Below the pieces are notes generated by a model. The model made no database searches, was not told where the DNA came from, and saw only the letters and a list, made by a program, of their open reading frames with translations. From Oryzomicrobium sp. (GTDB lineage: Bacteria; Pseudomonadota; Gammaproteobacteria; Burkholderiales; Rhodocyclaceae), in NCBI RefSeq assembly GCF_021287045.1, contig NZ_JAJTBG010000002.1:337673-401672 (forward strand): 64,000 nucleotides of DNA. The letters are read 5' to 3'. Both the position numbers and the translations under genes were made by a program. Below are positions 31,301 to 40,560 of this stretch, piece after piece. Position 1 is the stretch's first letter. Every line of letters starts with the position of its first letter.

Positions 31301-32242
31301 GTTGCCGTCGGGGGTGACCATCTTCCACCAGGCCAGGTTGTCGAGGGCGGTGCCCCACAGCACGGCCTTCTTGCCGCCGGCGTTCATGGCGATGTTGCCG
31401 CCGATGCAGGAGGCATCCGCCGAGGTCGGATCGCAGGCGAACACCAGGTCCGCATCCTCGGCCCGTTCCATGACGCGGCGGGTGACCACGCCGGCGCCGG
31501 TGCGCACCGTGGCGACCTTGTGGCCGACGCCCGGCAGTTCCAGGTGCTCCACCGGACCCATGTCGATCAGCTTCTCGGTGTTGATCACCACCGAGTAGGG
31601 CGACAGGGGCACGGCGCCGCCGGTGTAGCCGGTGCCGCCGCCCCGGGGAATGATGGTCAGGCCCAGGGCGATGCAGTCGCGCACCAGGGGGCCGATTTCC
31701 TCTTCCGTATCGGGATAGAGGACGACGAAGGGGTATTCGACGCGCCAGTCGGTGGCGTCCGTCACGTGGGACACCCGGGCCAGGCCGTCGAAGGCGATGT
31801 TGTCGCGGCGGGTGTGGCGGGACAGGGACTTGAGGGCCTTGCGGCGCAGCTCGCCGGTCTTGTCGAACCATTGCTCGAAGCGGTCCACCGCCTCGCCGGC
31901 GGCCACCACCAGCTTGCGCACCTTCTCGGAGCGGGCCGGATCTTCGTTCTCGGTGGCGCGGCGGCGCTTTTCCACCTCGCGCAGGCGGTGGCGCAGGGCG
32001 TCCACCAGGGCCTTGCTGCGCCCCGGGTTGCCGAGCATGTCGTCCTGCAGATAGGGGTTGCGGGTGACCACCCACACGTCGCCGAGGACTTCGTAGAGCA
32101 TCCGGGCAGAGCGGCCGGTGACCCGCTCGCTGCGGAGTTCTTCGACGATCTGCCAGTTTTCCTCGCCGAGCAGGCGAATGATGATCTCGCGATCGGAAAA
32201 CGACGTGTAGTTGTAGGGGATTTCGCGCAGGCGTGCAGTCAT
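28367..32242 (-). CDS. DUF3683-containing FAD-linked oxidoreductase with Fe-S and CCG domains (D-lactate/glycolate dehydrogenase-like)
   Basis: 1291-residue fusion. Residues 1-140 are the DUF3683 region ([23 protein letters not shown]). Next comes a PCMH-type FAD-binding domain with [10 protein letters not shown] at 200-209, then a GlcD/D-lactate dehydrogenase-type C-terminal FAD domain ending [13 protein letters not shown]. Two 4Fe-4S motifs follow ([11 protein letters not shown] and [12 protein letters not shown]), then two CCG cysteine domains ([22 protein letters not shown]) as in GlcF/HdrB. It combines what glcD, glcF and related genes encode separately and probably oxidises a 2-hydroxy acid, passing electrons to the quinone pool. 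Common in betaproteobacteria; substrate not proven. Confidence 0.87.
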   Translation of the reverse strand: MTARLREIPYNYTSFSDREIIIRLLGEENWQIVEELRSERVTGRSARMLYEVLGDVWVVTRNPYLQDDMLGNPGRSKALVDALRHRLREVEKRRRATENEDPARSEKVRKLVVAAGEAVDRFEQWFDKTGELRRKALKSLSRHTRRDNIAFDGLARVSHVTDATDWRVEYPFVVLYPDTEEEIGPLVRDCIALGLTIIPRGGGTGYTGGAVPLSPYSVVINTEKLIDMGPVEHLELPGVGHKVATVRTGAGVVTRRVMERAEDADLVFACDPTSADASCIGGNIAMNAGGKKAVLWGTALDNLAWWKMVTPDGNWLEVERLNHNMSKIHDQELATFRLRRFDAEGKTLLGEELLEIPGQKFRKVGLGKDVTDKFLSGLPGVQKEGTDGIIVAARWVLHKMPPVTRTVCLEFFGQVREAVPSIVEITDYFKPGGAGAQSGVLLAGLEHLDERYVKAVGYATKAKRHGRPKMVLIGDLVGHDEAAVMAAASEVVKMCNLRGAEGFIAVSPELRKKFWLDRSRTAAISKHTNAFKVNEDVVIPLPRMGDYCDGIERINIELSIQNKLELCDALTEFLQGDLPVNAGDSALDKDVLIGDRREAALEHVAQVRARWEWLLANLDLPLAEAEARFAEFGINAGELTNRAANPTLFHRLQDYSVRVSWKKELKRPLETIFDGNVYRPTLEKMEEAQKAVLRGRVFVALHMHAGDGNVHTNIPVNSDHYAMLQTANAAVDRIMALARSLGGVISGEHGIGITKLDYLTDAEMQPFRDYKAKVDPEGRFNKGKLLPGGNLVNAYTPSFNLIGHESLIMEKSEIGGVANMIKDCLRCGKCKPVCSTHVPRANLLYSPRNKILGTGLLIEAFLYEEQTRRGVSLAHFDEFNDVADHCTICHRCVKPCPVDIDFGDVSVAMRNFLRKQGKKRTDPGKALAMAFLTIKDPATIKAMRVGMMDIGYKAQNLAHKVAKSLGLIQEQVKHPPATLGTAPIKAQVIHFINKPMPGNLPKRTSRALLDIEDDAVIPVIRNPKKTTEESDAVFYFPGCGSERLFSQVGLATQAMLYEVGATTVLPPGYLCCGYPQTAAGEEDKGQKITTDNRVLFHRVANTLNYLDIKTVIVSCGTCMDQLQKYEFEKIFPGCRLLDIHEYLMEKGVKAEGLSGVKYMYHEPCHTPMKTHASAKVLESLMGAPVPLNDRCCGESGTLAVSRPDVSTQVRFRKQEEIEKGAAALRGDDADAKVKILTSCPSCLQGLSRYRDDANLEADYIVVEMAKSALGDNWMADYVQKANQGGIERVLL

Positions 32243-32410
32243 GGAGGTGCGTGGCGTTCGCCGCAGTCCTTAAAAACAGGATTTTACAGTATTGCGCTGC
32301 GGAAAAACCGCGGCGGTCCCTGCGCCGGAGGCGGCAAAGCCCCTATCCATCATGGGGTTAACCGGGGCGGCGGGCGTTTCGGGGCAAGGGCGTCCGCCCC
32401 GCCGCCGCCA

Positions 32411-32869
32411 TCATCCCGCCAGCCAGCCGGCCCCCAGGGCCAGCACCCCGTAGCGGGCGGCCTTGCCGGCGGCCATGTAGAGGGCGCAGGCCGGCCAGGA
32501 CAGGCGCAGCCAGCCAGCCACCAGGCACAGCCCGTCGCCGATCAGCGGCGCCCAGGCCAGCAGCAGGCTGGCGCTGCCCCAGCGGTGCATCCGCGCCAGC
32601 CAGGCCGGCGAGAGGGGGCCGTCGCCGCGCTGCAACCGTTCCCAACGCGCCCCGTGGGGCAAGACCCGCCCGGCCGCGTAGGAGGTCATTCCCCCCAGGG
32701 TATTGCCCAGGGTCGCCACCAGCAGCGCCGCCGCCAGGGTGTCCGGGTGGGCGTAGGCGAACGCCAGAAAGAACGCTTCGGAACCGATGGGCAGCAAGGT
32801 GGCGGCCAGCAGGCTGACCAGAAACAGGCCGCCCAGGCCAACGGCCGGGTCGGAAAGCCATTCGAGCAT
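32411..32869 (-). CDS. YqaA family (SNARE-associated/DedA-related) membrane protein
   Basis: 152 residues with about four hydrophobic helices. The motif LPIGSEAFFLAFAYAHPD and the later GNTLGGMTSYAAGR correspond to the conserved E and G-x(3)-G-x(3)-Y-x(3)-R pattern of the SNARE-associated/DedA superfamily; YqaA is the short version. Function is unknown; DedA relatives are linked to lipid flipping and membrane homeostasis. The gap of 168 bases to the upstream oxidoreductase gene holds nothing recognisable. Confidence 0.8.
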   Translation of the reverse strand: MLEWLSDPAVGLGGLFLVSLLAATLLPIGSEAFFLAFAYAHPDTLAAALLVATLGNTLGGMTSYAAGRVLPHGARWERLQRGDGPLSPAWLARMHRWGSASLLLAWAPLIGDGLCLVAGWLRLSWPACALYMAAGKAARYGVLALGAGWLAG

Positions 32870-33229
32870 GGAGGTGGGGCGGGGAAAAGGTGGTGGAAGG
32901 CGTGGGCGGCCCAGAGCGCGTCCGCCACGAAAGTGGCCGGCATTATGGGCCGATCTGACAACCGGGCCTACTCGTCGCCGGTGCGTTTTGGAGCAGGAAA
33001 TTGCGCTTCGGCGAACCTGTCATAAAAATAAAACACGGATTTGTGCACCAAAATGGTGATTTTTGGCGTTATTAGCCGGCTTACTCTGACTTTATATATA
33101 GATTCTATGCCTTAGGTTGAATTGCCAGAGGGGGAGTCTTTAGCGATATTGCGCGGGATTTGGTGTTTGACGGCGGCGATTCCGCCGATCGAGCAAGCTG
33201 ACCGGTTCCGATTTCCTGAACGGACTTCC
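32870..33229. other. AT-rich intergenic stretch before the accessory region
   Basis: From about 33000 to 33120 the sequence turns clearly AT-rich (CATAAAAATAAAACACGG, TTTATATATAGATTC), unlike the flanking housekeeping genes. A small hairpin CACCAAAATGGTG followed by ATTTTT lies near 33043-33060. No gene is supported here. It probably marks the border of the transferred segment containing the broken GNAT, tail-collar and autotransporter genes. Confidence 0.5.
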
Positions 33230-33642
33230 ATGGCGACACCGTTGCCGCCGCATGTCGAGTTGCGCCCCGTTACTTCCGCCGACCTGGAATTCCTGTTCCA
33301 GGTCTATGCCTCGTCGCGCGATGAGGAGCGGGAGCTGGTCGGCTGGGACGAGGCCGCGTGGGAGCACTTTCTACGCCAGCAATTCGATTTCCAGCATGCC
33401 CAGTATCAGCGCAATTACGACCACCCGGCATTCGACCTGATTGTCGTTGACGGCCGGCCGGCCGGCTGTACGTCAATCGCCAGGTGGGCGACATCCGGGT
33501 GGTGGATATCGCCCTGCTGCGCGACTACCGGCGCCTGGGCGTCGGCGGAGGGCTGTTGCAGCGCTTGATCGACGAGGCGGAGCGGGGCATCTACCTGTTC
33601 ATGATCCGCCCCCCGATGGCCATGGCGGCAGGGCAGCCATGA
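33230..33642 (+). pseudogene. GNAT N-acetyltransferase, frameshifted and with replaced C-terminus
   Basis: Starting at 33230 (MATPLPPHVELRPVTSAD) the frame reads as a GNAT domain to about 33465 (FDLIVVDGRPAG). It then continues only in another frame from 33466 (LYVNRQVGDIRVVDIALLRDYRRLGVGGGLL), which carries the acetyl-CoA motif RRLGVGGG. The shift falls in 3.5 copies of GGCC (33452-33465). After LLQRLIDEAERG the usual GNAT ending is missing and a short unrelated tail runs to TGA at 33642, overlapping the next ATG. The gene is broken unless the shift is a sequencing error. Confidence 0.75.
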
Positions 33643-33929
33643 GCGAAAGCCTGACCGCCGATGCCATGCCTGCCCATAACCATGCCGTGACGGTGCAAAA
33701 CGGCAACGGCACCGTCACGTCTCCTGCAGGCCATTACTGGGCGAAAGGCGTGACGGTGGGAAGCCGTTCCGCGCCAGTGAGGACGTATTCCGGCCAAGCG
33801 GCCAATGGCGCCATGTCACCGGCACTGATCGGTGTCAGTGGTGAAGGCCAGGCGCATGACAACGCCCAGCCTTACCTCGTGCTGAACCTATGTATCTGCC
33901 TAGTTGGAGATTTTCCGGCACGTCCCTGA
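33639..33929 (+). pseudogene. Phage tail-collar / microcystin-dependent protein fragment (C-terminal part only)
   Basis: 96 residues that match only the end of tail-collar (MdpB-like) proteins: SLTADAMPAHNHAV, then GHYWAKG and the ending NAQPYLVLNLCICLVGDFPARP. The large N-terminal collar fold (the usual GEIRMFGFN...GW opening) is absent, so the protein is headless. Complete genes of this family often sit beside GNAT genes, so a deletion probably fused the two remnants. Its ATG overlaps the stop of the broken GNAT frame. Confidence 0.7.
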
Positions 33930-33982
33930 TACCGGGGACCGAGTCGCCGCCTGAATTACCGATCGTTGCTGGAGAACACGTA

Positions 33983-36900
33983 GTGTCGTCAAGAATGTCG
34001 CTTGCCATGCGCCTGCTGCGCATCCTGTTGTTGCTGCTGTCCGTGATGGGAGCCACGTCGGCCGGGGCTGTGGTGCAAACCGGGCCGGTCACGTTTGGTC
34101 CGCCCTCGCCTACGCTAGGCTTCCCCTTTGAAGTACTTGATGGCAGCGGGCTGCGGTTCTACAACACGTGGTTTCTAGACAGCGATGCCGGGGCGAACTA
34201 CATCCCTCCCCATCCAGGGCCGTATGCGACGACAGACTGCGCCGGTACCTGCTACGGCACAAGCGCCAACCCTGCGCGGATCGGCACGATTTCCGGATAT
34301 GACCATTTCAATATTAGTTCACTGGAAATATCGAGCCCGGGGACTAACAGTTCCGTCACGATCACGGCCTACCTCAATGGCGCGATTGTGGACGGCAAAG
34401 TCATTTCGCTGACCAGTGACACCTACAGTTTCAAAACGGTCCAGCTGGATTTCACCAACATCAATGAGCTTCGGTTCGCCGCAGATGGCGATGGTTTTAT
34501 AAGCATCGACAACCTGATGGTGTCGCCCAATTTTCCAACCCTGGCCATGACGCCTGCCGCTGGAACGCTCACGGCGGGAGCCATGGGGGTTGCCTACAGC
34601 CAGACTTTTGCTGCCAGTGGCGGCTCGTCCTATGTGTATTCCATTAGCGCCGGAGCGCTGCCCACTGGCTTGAGCCTCAATACTGCCAATGGCGTCGTTT
34701 CGGGCACCCCTAGCTCAAGCGGGACGTTCTCATTCACCGTGACGGCTACCGACGTTACGACCGCGACGATCAGCCAGGTCTATTCCCTGACGATTGCACC
34801 TCCCGGGATCAACATAACCCCGGCCACCATACCCGGAGGCACCGTGGCGACGGCCTACAGCCAGTCGTTTTCGGCGAGCGGAGGTACCGGCCCTTATACC
34901 TATACAATCATCAGCGGCAGCCTGCCGGCGGGCCTGACCTTGAGTTCCGGCGGTGTACTGTCGGGCACGCCGACAGCGGGCGGAACCTTCACCTTTGCTG
35001 TGCGCGCAACCGACAGCAGTGGCGGAACGGGCCCCTATTCCGGGACCAGTTCCAATATTTCGTTGACCATCGCTGCACCGACCCTGGGCTTTTCTCCGGC
35101 AACCCTGCCGGCGGCTACGCCGGCCACCGCCTACAGTCAGCAGATCAACGTCAGCGGCGGCACGGCGCCCTACAACAGTTTTGTCGTGGCCAGTGGCAGT
35201 CTGCCGCCGGGCTTGACCCTCAACGCGACCGGCCTGGTCAGCGGAACGCCGATCGCGGCGGGAAATTATTCGTTCACCGTCAGTGCCAGCGACAGCAGCA
35301 CAGGGTCCGGGCCCTACAGCGGAACCAGCGGCACTATTGCTGTGACCGTCAACGCCCCGACCCTGACCCTGTCGCCAACCTCGTTGCCGAACCCGATCCG
35401 GAACACGGTCTACACCCAGACGCTCACGGCGGGCGGCGGCGTGGCCCCCTATACGTTCAGTGTGTCCAATGGCAGCCTGCCGCCCGGCTTGAGCCTGGCT
35501 ACCGGCGGCACCCTGTCCGGGACGCCGACGGCCGAAGGCACCTACAACTTCACCGTCCAAGCAACCGACAGCACCGGCGGCACCGGCGCGCCCTTTTCCA
35601 CCCTCCGTACCTATTCGGTGACGGTCAATCCCCCGCTACCGATAGTCAATGCGGCGAGCGCCACGGTGGCGTACAACAGTTCGGCCAATGCGATCACGCT
35701 CAACATCACCGGCGGCGCCCCGAGCAGCGTGGCGGTGGCGAGCGGGGCCAGCCACGGCACGGCGGTGGCGTCGGGCACCAGCATTACTTACACGCCGAAT
35801 ACCGGGTACTCGGGCAGCGACAGCTTCACGTACACGGCGACCAACGCCAGCGGCACGTCGGCGCCGGCGACGGTGACGATCACGGTCAATCCCCAGTTGC
35901 CGGGTGCGGGCCCGGTGAACGCCACGGTGGGCTATAACAGTTCGGCCAATGCGATCACGCTCAACATCACCGGCGGCGCCCCGAGCAGCGTGGCGGTGGC
36001 GAGCGGGGCCAGCCACGGCACGGCGGTGGCGTCGGGCACCAGCATTACTTACACGCCGAATACCGGGTATTCGGGCAGCGACAGCTTTACCTACACGGCC
36101 ACCAATGCGACGGGCACGTCGGCGCCGGCGACGGTGACGGTCACGGTCAATCCCCAGGTGCCGACGGCCGGAGCGGTGAGCGCCACAGTGGCCTACGGCA
36201 GCGGCGCCAACCCGATCACGCTCAACATCGGCGGCGGTATGCCGACCAGCGTGGCGGTGGCGAGCGGGGCCAGCCACGGCACGGCGGTGGCGTCGGGCAC
36301 CAGCATTACTTACACGCCGAATGCCGGGTATTCGGGCAGCGACAGCTTTACCTACACGGCGAGCAACGCCGGAGGCACGTCGGCGCCGGCGACGGTGACG
36401 ATCACGGTCAATCCCCAGGTACCGGTAGCCGGCGCGGTAAGCGCCACGGTGGCCTACGGCAGCTCGGCCAATGCCATCACGCTCAACATTGGCGGCGGCG
36501 CACCGTCCAGCGTGGCGGTGGTGGCGGCGGCCAGCCACGGCACGGCTACCGCGTCGGGCACCAGCATCACCTACACCCCCACCGCCGGCTATTCGGGCAG
36601 CGACAGCTTCACGTACACGGCGACCAACGCCGGCGGTACGTCGGCGCCGGCGACGGTAACGATCACGGTGACGCCCCAGGTGCCGGTGGCCGGGGCGGTG
36701 AGCGTTGCGGTGGCCTACAACAGCTCGGCCAATCCGATTACCCTCAACCTCGCAGGCGGCGGTGCGCCGACCAGCGTGGCGGTGGTGGCGGGGGCCAGCC
36801 ACGGCACGGCAACCGCGTCGGGGACCAGCATCACCTACACCCCCACCGCCGGCTACGTCGGCAGCGACAGCTTCACGTACACGGCGACCAACGCCGGCGG

Positions 36901-38734
36901 TACGTCGGCGCCGGCGACGGTCACAGTCACGGTCAATCCCCAGGTGCCGGTGGCCGGGGCGGTGAGCGCCACGGTGGCCTTTGGCAGCAGCGCCAATCCG
37001 GTTACGCTCAGCATCAGCGGCGGTGTGCCGACCAGCGTGGCGGTGGCCGCCCCGGCCCAGCACGGCACGGCCACGGCGTCGGGCACCAGCATCACCTATA
37101 CCCCCGCCGCCGGCTACTCGGGAAACGACAGCTTCACCTACACGGCGACCAACGCCGGGGGCACGTCGGCCCCGGCGACGGTGACGATCACGGTCAATCC
37201 CCAGGCCCCGGTGGCCGGGGCGGTCAACGTCACCGTGCAGATCAATAGCGCCAACAACCCGATTCCCCTCAATCTGACGGGGGGGGCGGCCAACAGCGTG
37301 GCGGTGACCACCGCGCCGGTGCACGGCACCGTGGCGGTGAATGGGGCGGCGATCACCTACAGTCCGAATGCCGGCTTCAAGGGCACGGATTCCTTCGTCT
37401 ATACCGCGACCAACACCACGGCCACCTCGGCTCCGGCGACGGTGACGATCCAGGTCATGGGCCGTCCGGACCCGACCCAGGACGCCACGGTGACGGGCCT
37501 GGTGGGCAGCCAGGTGGAAACCGCCCGGCGCTTCAGCCAGGCCCAGATCGGCAACTTCCAGTCCCGCCTGGAAAGCCTGCATGGCCGCCTGCGCCGGCAA
37601 GATGGGGCCGCAGCGCCGTTGGCCGGTGGGAACCTGCCGGGGCAGGGGCCGACCACCGACGGGCCGGGTTCCCAGAATCCGCAACCGCCGGCCCAGGAGC
37701 CGCAGCAGCGTCAACGGCGCGGCAACGCGCTGGCGTCCGCCCAGCCGGGCAGCCCGGTGCCGACCATGATCGGCACGGGCAGCGTGGCCGGGGTCAATTC
37801 CGGCAACGGTGTGCCGTCCGGGAGTATGGGCGGCGGGGCCCAGCCCCAGGCCGGGGGCGGCGGATTCGATCCCTTCTCGCTGATTTCCGGCGGGCGCCTG
37901 TCCGCCCAGGGCTTGCCCTCCCTGAACATCGGCAGCAAGTCCAACGATGCCTTCGGCAGCGGCATCGACGTGTGGAGTGCCGGGGTGATCAACATCGGCC
38001 GCCAGGAGGATGCGGGCATGACCTTCACCACCTCGGGCATTTCCTTCGGCGCCGACCGCCGCTTCGGCGACAAGCTGGTCCTGGGCGTCGGCGCCGGCTT
38101 CGGCCGGGATTGGACCAAGCTTCAGGAAGGCGGGCGCAACAGCGGCAACGACTACTCCTTCTCGCTGTACGGCAGCTACCAGCCCATGCCCGGTACCTTC
38201 ATCGACGCCATCGTCGGCGTCGGCCACCTGGAGATGGAATCGCGCCGCTACTCGGCGCCGGCCGGCACCTTCGCTACTGCCAAGCGCAGCGGTACCCAGT
38301 GGTTCGCCTCGGTCAGCGGCGCCTACGAGTTCCGCACCGACCAGTTCCTGCTGTCCCCCTACGGGCGGCTGGACCTGGCCGAGACGCGGCTCGACGCCAC
38401 CAGCGAGAGCGGGGCCGGGTTCTACAACCTGACCTACTTCTCCCAGACGGTGAACACCACCAAGCTGTCCTGGGGCCTGCGCGGCGAAACCGTGATCGCC
38501 CTGGAGTCGGCGCGCATCCGGCCCAATTTCCGCACCGAGTACCAGCACGACTTTGAGGACCCCGGCGTGGCCCGGGTCGCTTATGCGGACGACCTGGGGG
38601 GGCGATCTACCAGATCGCGCCGACCCGGATCAACCGTAACGCCCTGGTGTTCGGCCTGGGCAGCGACGTCGACTTCAAGCGCTCCTGGTCCCTGGGTGCC
38701 CGCTATCAGTACAGCAACAGCATGGGTTCCATGA
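33983..38734 (+). CDS. Repeat-rich autotransporter adhesin, C-terminal barrel frameshifted
   Basis: Starts with GTG at 33983, eight bases after GGAG; ATG at 33995 (MSLAMRLLRIL) is an alternative. As read it is 1583 residues. Parts in order: signal peptide (LLRILLLLLSVMGATSAGAV), a beta-rich head, four He_PIG-type Ig-like repeats, seven Big_9-like repeats of about 87 residues, a Pro/Gln/Gly-rich linker, and an autotransporter beta-barrel from about 37950. The frame is lost in a run of seven G at 38596-38602, after YADDLGG. The true last 57 residues, ending in the outer-membrane signature Phe, lie in another frame up to 38775. One missing G (or two extra) explains it. It would be an outer-membrane-anchored surface adhesin when in frame. 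Confidence 0.82.
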   Translation: MSSRMSLAMRLLRILLLLLSVMGATSAGAVVQTGPVTFGPPSPTLGFPFEVLDGSGLRFYNTWFLDSDAGANYIPPHPGPYATTDCAGTCYGTSANPARIGTISGYDHFNISSLEISSPGTNSSVTITAYLNGAIVDGKVISLTSDTYSFKTVQLDFTNINELRFAADGDGFISIDNLMVSPNFPTLAMTPAAGTLTAGAMGVAYSQTFAASGGSSYVYSISAGALPTGLSLNTANGVVSGTPSSSGTFSFTVTATDVTTATISQVYSLTIAPPGINITPATIPGGTVATAYSQSFSASGGTGPYTYTIISGSLPAGLTLSSGGVLSGTPTAGGTFTFAVRATDSSGGTGPYSGTSSNISLTIAAPTLGFSPATLPAATPATAYSQQINVSGGTAPYNSFVVASGSLPPGLTLNATGLVSGTPIAAGNYSFTVSASDSSTGSGPYSGTSGTIAVTVNAPTLTLSPTSLPNPIRNTVYTQTLTAGGGVAPYTFSVSNGSLPPGLSLATGGTLSGTPTAEGTYNFTVQATDSTGGTGAPFSTLRTYSVTVNPPLPIVNAASATVAYNSSANAITLNITGGAPSSVAVASGASHGTAVASGTSITYTPNTGYSGSDSFTYTATNASGTSAPATVTITVNPQLPGAGPVNATVGYNSSANAITLNITGGAPSSVAVASGASHGTAVASGTSITYTPNTGYSGSDSFTYTATNATGTSAPATVTVTVNPQVPTAGAVSATVAYGSGANPITLNIGGGMPTSVAVASGASHGTAVASGTSITYTPNAGYSGSDSFTYTASNAGGTSAPATVTITVNPQVPVAGAVSATVAYGSSANAITLNIGGGAPSSVAVVAAASHGTATASGTSITYTPTAGYSGSDSFTYTATNAGGTSAPATVTITVTPQVPVAGAVSVAVAYNSSANPITLNLAGGGAPTSVAVVAGASHGTATASGTSITYTPTAGYVGSDSFTYTATNAGGTSAPATVTVTVNPQVPVAGAVSATVAFGSSANPVTLSISGGVPTSVAVAAPAQHGTATASGTSITYTPAAGYSGNDSFTYTATNAGGTSAPATVTITVNPQAPVAGAVNVTVQINSANNPIPLNLTGGAANSVAVTTAPVHGTVAVNGAAITYSPNAGFKGTDSFVYTATNTTATSAPATVTIQVMGRPDPTQDATVTGLVGSQVETARRFSQAQIGNFQSRLESLHGRLRRQDGAAAPLAGGNLPGQGPTTDGPGSQNPQPPAQEPQQRQRRGNALASAQPGSPVPTMIGTGSVAGVNSGNGVPSGSMGGGAQPQAGGGGFDPFSLISGGRLSAQGLPSLNIGSKSNDAFGSGIDVWSAGVINIGRQEDAGMTFTTSGISFGADRRFGDKLVLGVGAGFGRDWTKLQEGGRNSGNDYSFSLYGSYQPMPGTFIDAIVGVGHLEMESRRYSAPAGTFATAKRSGTQWFASVSGAYEFRTDQFLLSPYGRLDLAETRLDATSESGAGFYNLTYFSQTVNTTKLSWGLRGETVIALESARIRPNFRTEYQHDFEDPGVARVAYADDLGGRSTRSRRPGSTVTPWCSAWAATSTSSAPGPWVPAISTATAWVP
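34531..35640 (+). repeat. Four He_PIG-type Ig-like repeats inside the autotransporter
   Basis: Four diverged units of about 90 residues, each with the pattern AYSQ...SGG...Y...SGSLPxGL...GxxSGTPxxxGxxxFTVxAxDS. They are related in protein but clearly different in DNA, so they are older than the repeats that follow. Confidence 0.75.
35640..37456 (+). repeat. Seven tandem repeats of about 260 bases (Big_9/cadherin-like)
   Basis: Each unit encodes about 87 residues with SATVAYxSSANxITLN, SVAVASGASHGTA, SITYTPxxGYSGSDSFTYTATN and SAPATVTITVNPQ. Units 1 and 2 are almost identical in DNA over more than 150 bases, while unit 7 is the most diverged. Such identity points to recent duplication or gene conversion and predicts copy-number variation. 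Confidence 0.85.
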
Positions 38735-38775
38735 CCATGCACAGCTTCAACCTCAGCATCCGCAACTCGTTCTGA
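38602..38775 (+). other. Out-of-frame C-terminus of the autotransporter
   Basis: Frame running AIYQIAPTRINRN...FKRSWSLGARYQYS...HSFNLSIRNSF and stop. It contains the final beta-strands and the terminal Phe required for outer-membrane insertion. It directly continues the barrel if one G is added to the seven-G run before it. A terminator lies 28 bases after this stop, supporting it as the genuine gene end. Confidence 0.8.
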
Positions 38776-38802
38776 CCCATCCGGTTCGCCACGGCGGACC
38801 AG

Positions 38803-38838
38803 CGGGGCGGGGCCGGCAGGCACCCGCCCCGTTTTTTT
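38803..38838 (+). terminator. Terminator of the autotransporter gene
   Basis: CGGGGCGGG pairs with CCCGCCCCG around GCCGGCAGGCA-type loop bases, followed by seven T. Strong intrinsic terminator between the autotransporter and ilvA. Confidence 0.85.
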
Positions 38839-38943
38839 GGGGCCGGCGGTGGATATGCCGCTCGGGACGCTCCGCGCATGGACTGCGCCCCGACCCGGGG
38901 GGTACACTGGGTCGCTTTACGCCTTCGGCAGCCCCCTCTTCCC

Positions 38944-40464
38944 ATGCCGCACGATTACCTTACCAAGGTGCTAAACGCCCAGGTCTACGACGCCGCCGTC
39001 GAGACCCCCCTGGATTTCGCCACCAACCTGTCGGCTCGCCTCGGCAACCGCTTCCTGCTCAAGCGCGAGGACATGCAGCCGGTGTTCTCGTTCAAGCTGC
39101 GCGGGGCCTACAACAAGATCGCCCACCTGTCGCCGGCCCAGCTCAAGCGCGGCGTGATCTGCGCCTCCGCCGGCAACCACGCCCAGGGCGTGGCCCTGTC
39201 GGCGGCCAAGATCGGCTGCCGGGCGGTGATCGTCATGCCCACCACCACGCCCCAGATCAAGGTCCAGGCGGTGGCGGCCCGGGGCGGCGAGGTGGTGCTG
39301 GCCGGCGAGTCCTTCGACGAGGCCTATGCCCACGCGGTGGAGCTGGAAAAGGCCGAGAAGCTGACCTTCGTCCATCCCTTCGACGATCCGGACGTGATCG
39401 CCGGCCAGGGCACCATCGGCATGGAGATCCTGCGCCAGCATTCGCGCCACGACGGGCCGATCCACGCCATCTTCTGCGCCATCGGCGGCGGCGGCCTGGC
39501 CGCCGGGGTGGCCGCCTACGTGAAGCGGGTGCGTCCGGACATCAAGATCATCGGCGTGGAAACCTTCGACGCCGACGCCATGGCCCGTTCGCTCAAGGCC
39601 GGGCGGCGGGTGCGTCTCGACCAGGTGGGCCTGTTCGCCGACGGCACGGCGGTCAAGTTCGTCGGCGAGGAAACCTTCCGCCTGTGCCAGGAATACCTGG
39701 ACGAGGTGGTACTGGTGGACACCGACGCCATCTGCGCCGCCATCAAGGACGTGTTCGAGGACACCCGTTCGATCCTCGAACCCTCCGGCGCCCTGGCCCT
39801 GGCCGGCGCCAAGGAGTACGCCAAGCGCCACAAGCTCAAGGGCCAGACCCTGGTGGCGGTGGCCTCCGGCGCCAACACCAACTTCGACCGCCTGCGCTTC
39901 GTCGCCGAGCGGGCCGAGGTGGGCGAGCAGCGCGAGGCGGTGCTGGCGGTGACCCTGCCGGAGAAGCCCGGCAGCTACAAGAAGTTCGTCTCCCTGATCG
40001 GCTCGCGCAACATCACCGAGTTCAACTACCGCTACAACGACAAGTCCGAGGCCCACGTCTTCGTCGGCCTGCAAGTGGGCAACCGGGCCGAGTCCCTGAA
40101 GCTGGTGGAGCAGTTGCAGAAGCACGGCTACCCGACCCTGGACCTGACCGACGACGAGATGGCCAAGATGCACATCCGCCACCTGGTCGGCGGCCACGCG
40201 CCCAACGTGCGGAATGAGATCCTCTACCGCTTCGAATTCCCCGAGCGGCCCGGCGCCCTGATGAACTTCCTCAACAAGATGAGCGCCGGCTGGAACATCA
40301 GCCTGTTCCACTACCGCAACCACGGCGCCGACTACGGCCGGGTGCTGGTGGGCATGCAGGTGCCGCCGGAGGACATGGGCGACTTCAACCGCTTCCTCGA
40401 TCAGCTCGGCTACCTGTACTGGAACGAGAGCGACAACCCGGCCTACAAGCTGTTCCTCGGCTGA
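38944..40464 (+). CDS. ilvA: Threonine ammonia-lyase, biosynthetic
   Basis: 506 residues, typical of the long biosynthetic form. It deaminates L-threonine to 2-oxobutanoate, the first step of isoleucine synthesis. The PLP lysine lies in FSFKLRGAYNK, the substrate/PLP loop in SAGNHAQGVALSA, and the phosphate-binding glycines in IGGGGLAAG. Two C-terminal ACT-like regulatory domains (from about 330: EKPGSYKKFVSLIGSRNITEFNYRY and later RPGALMNFLNKM) suggest isoleucine feedback inhibition. The start at 38944 gives the normal N-terminus MPHDYLTKVLNAQVYD. Single gene. Confidence 0.96.
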   Translation: MPHDYLTKVLNAQVYDAAVETPLDFATNLSARLGNRFLLKREDMQPVFSFKLRGAYNKIAHLSPAQLKRGVICASAGNHAQGVALSAAKIGCRAVIVMPTTTPQIKVQAVAARGGEVVLAGESFDEAYAHAVELEKAEKLTFVHPFDDPDVIAGQGTIGMEILRQHSRHDGPIHAIFCAIGGGGLAAGVAAYVKRVRPDIKIIGVETFDADAMARSLKAGRRVRLDQVGLFADGTAVKFVGEETFRLCQEYLDEVVLVDTDAICAAIKDVFEDTRSILEPSGALALAGAKEYAKRHKLKGQTLVAVASGANTNFDRLRFVAERAEVGEQREAVLAVTLPEKPGSYKKFVSLIGSRNITEFNYRYNDKSEAHVFVGLQVGNRAESLKLVEQLQKHGYPTLDLTDDEMAKMHIRHLVGGHAPNVRNEILYRFEFPERPGALMNFLNKMSAGWNISLFHYRNHGADYGRVLVGMQVPPEDMGDFNRFLDQLGYLYWNESDNPAYKLFLG

Positions 40465-40560
40465 GGCCGGCGGAGGCGCCGCGCGCCGGGGGGCGCTGTC
40501 CCCCGGCGCTCTGTAACACCGAACGAACACCGCGGCGGCGAGAAGCTGCACGCCGCAACC

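Noticed and set aside
29366-33025. 1219-codon plus-strand open frame opposite the DUF3683 oxidoreductase
   Set aside because: Composition typical of an antisense frame; the minus-strand gene has all expected FAD and Fe-S motifs.
35640-37456. Regular repeats that might be a CRISPR or satellite array
   Set aside because: Units are about 260 bases, in frame, and encode Ig-like domains; no short repeat/spacer pattern and no cas genes.
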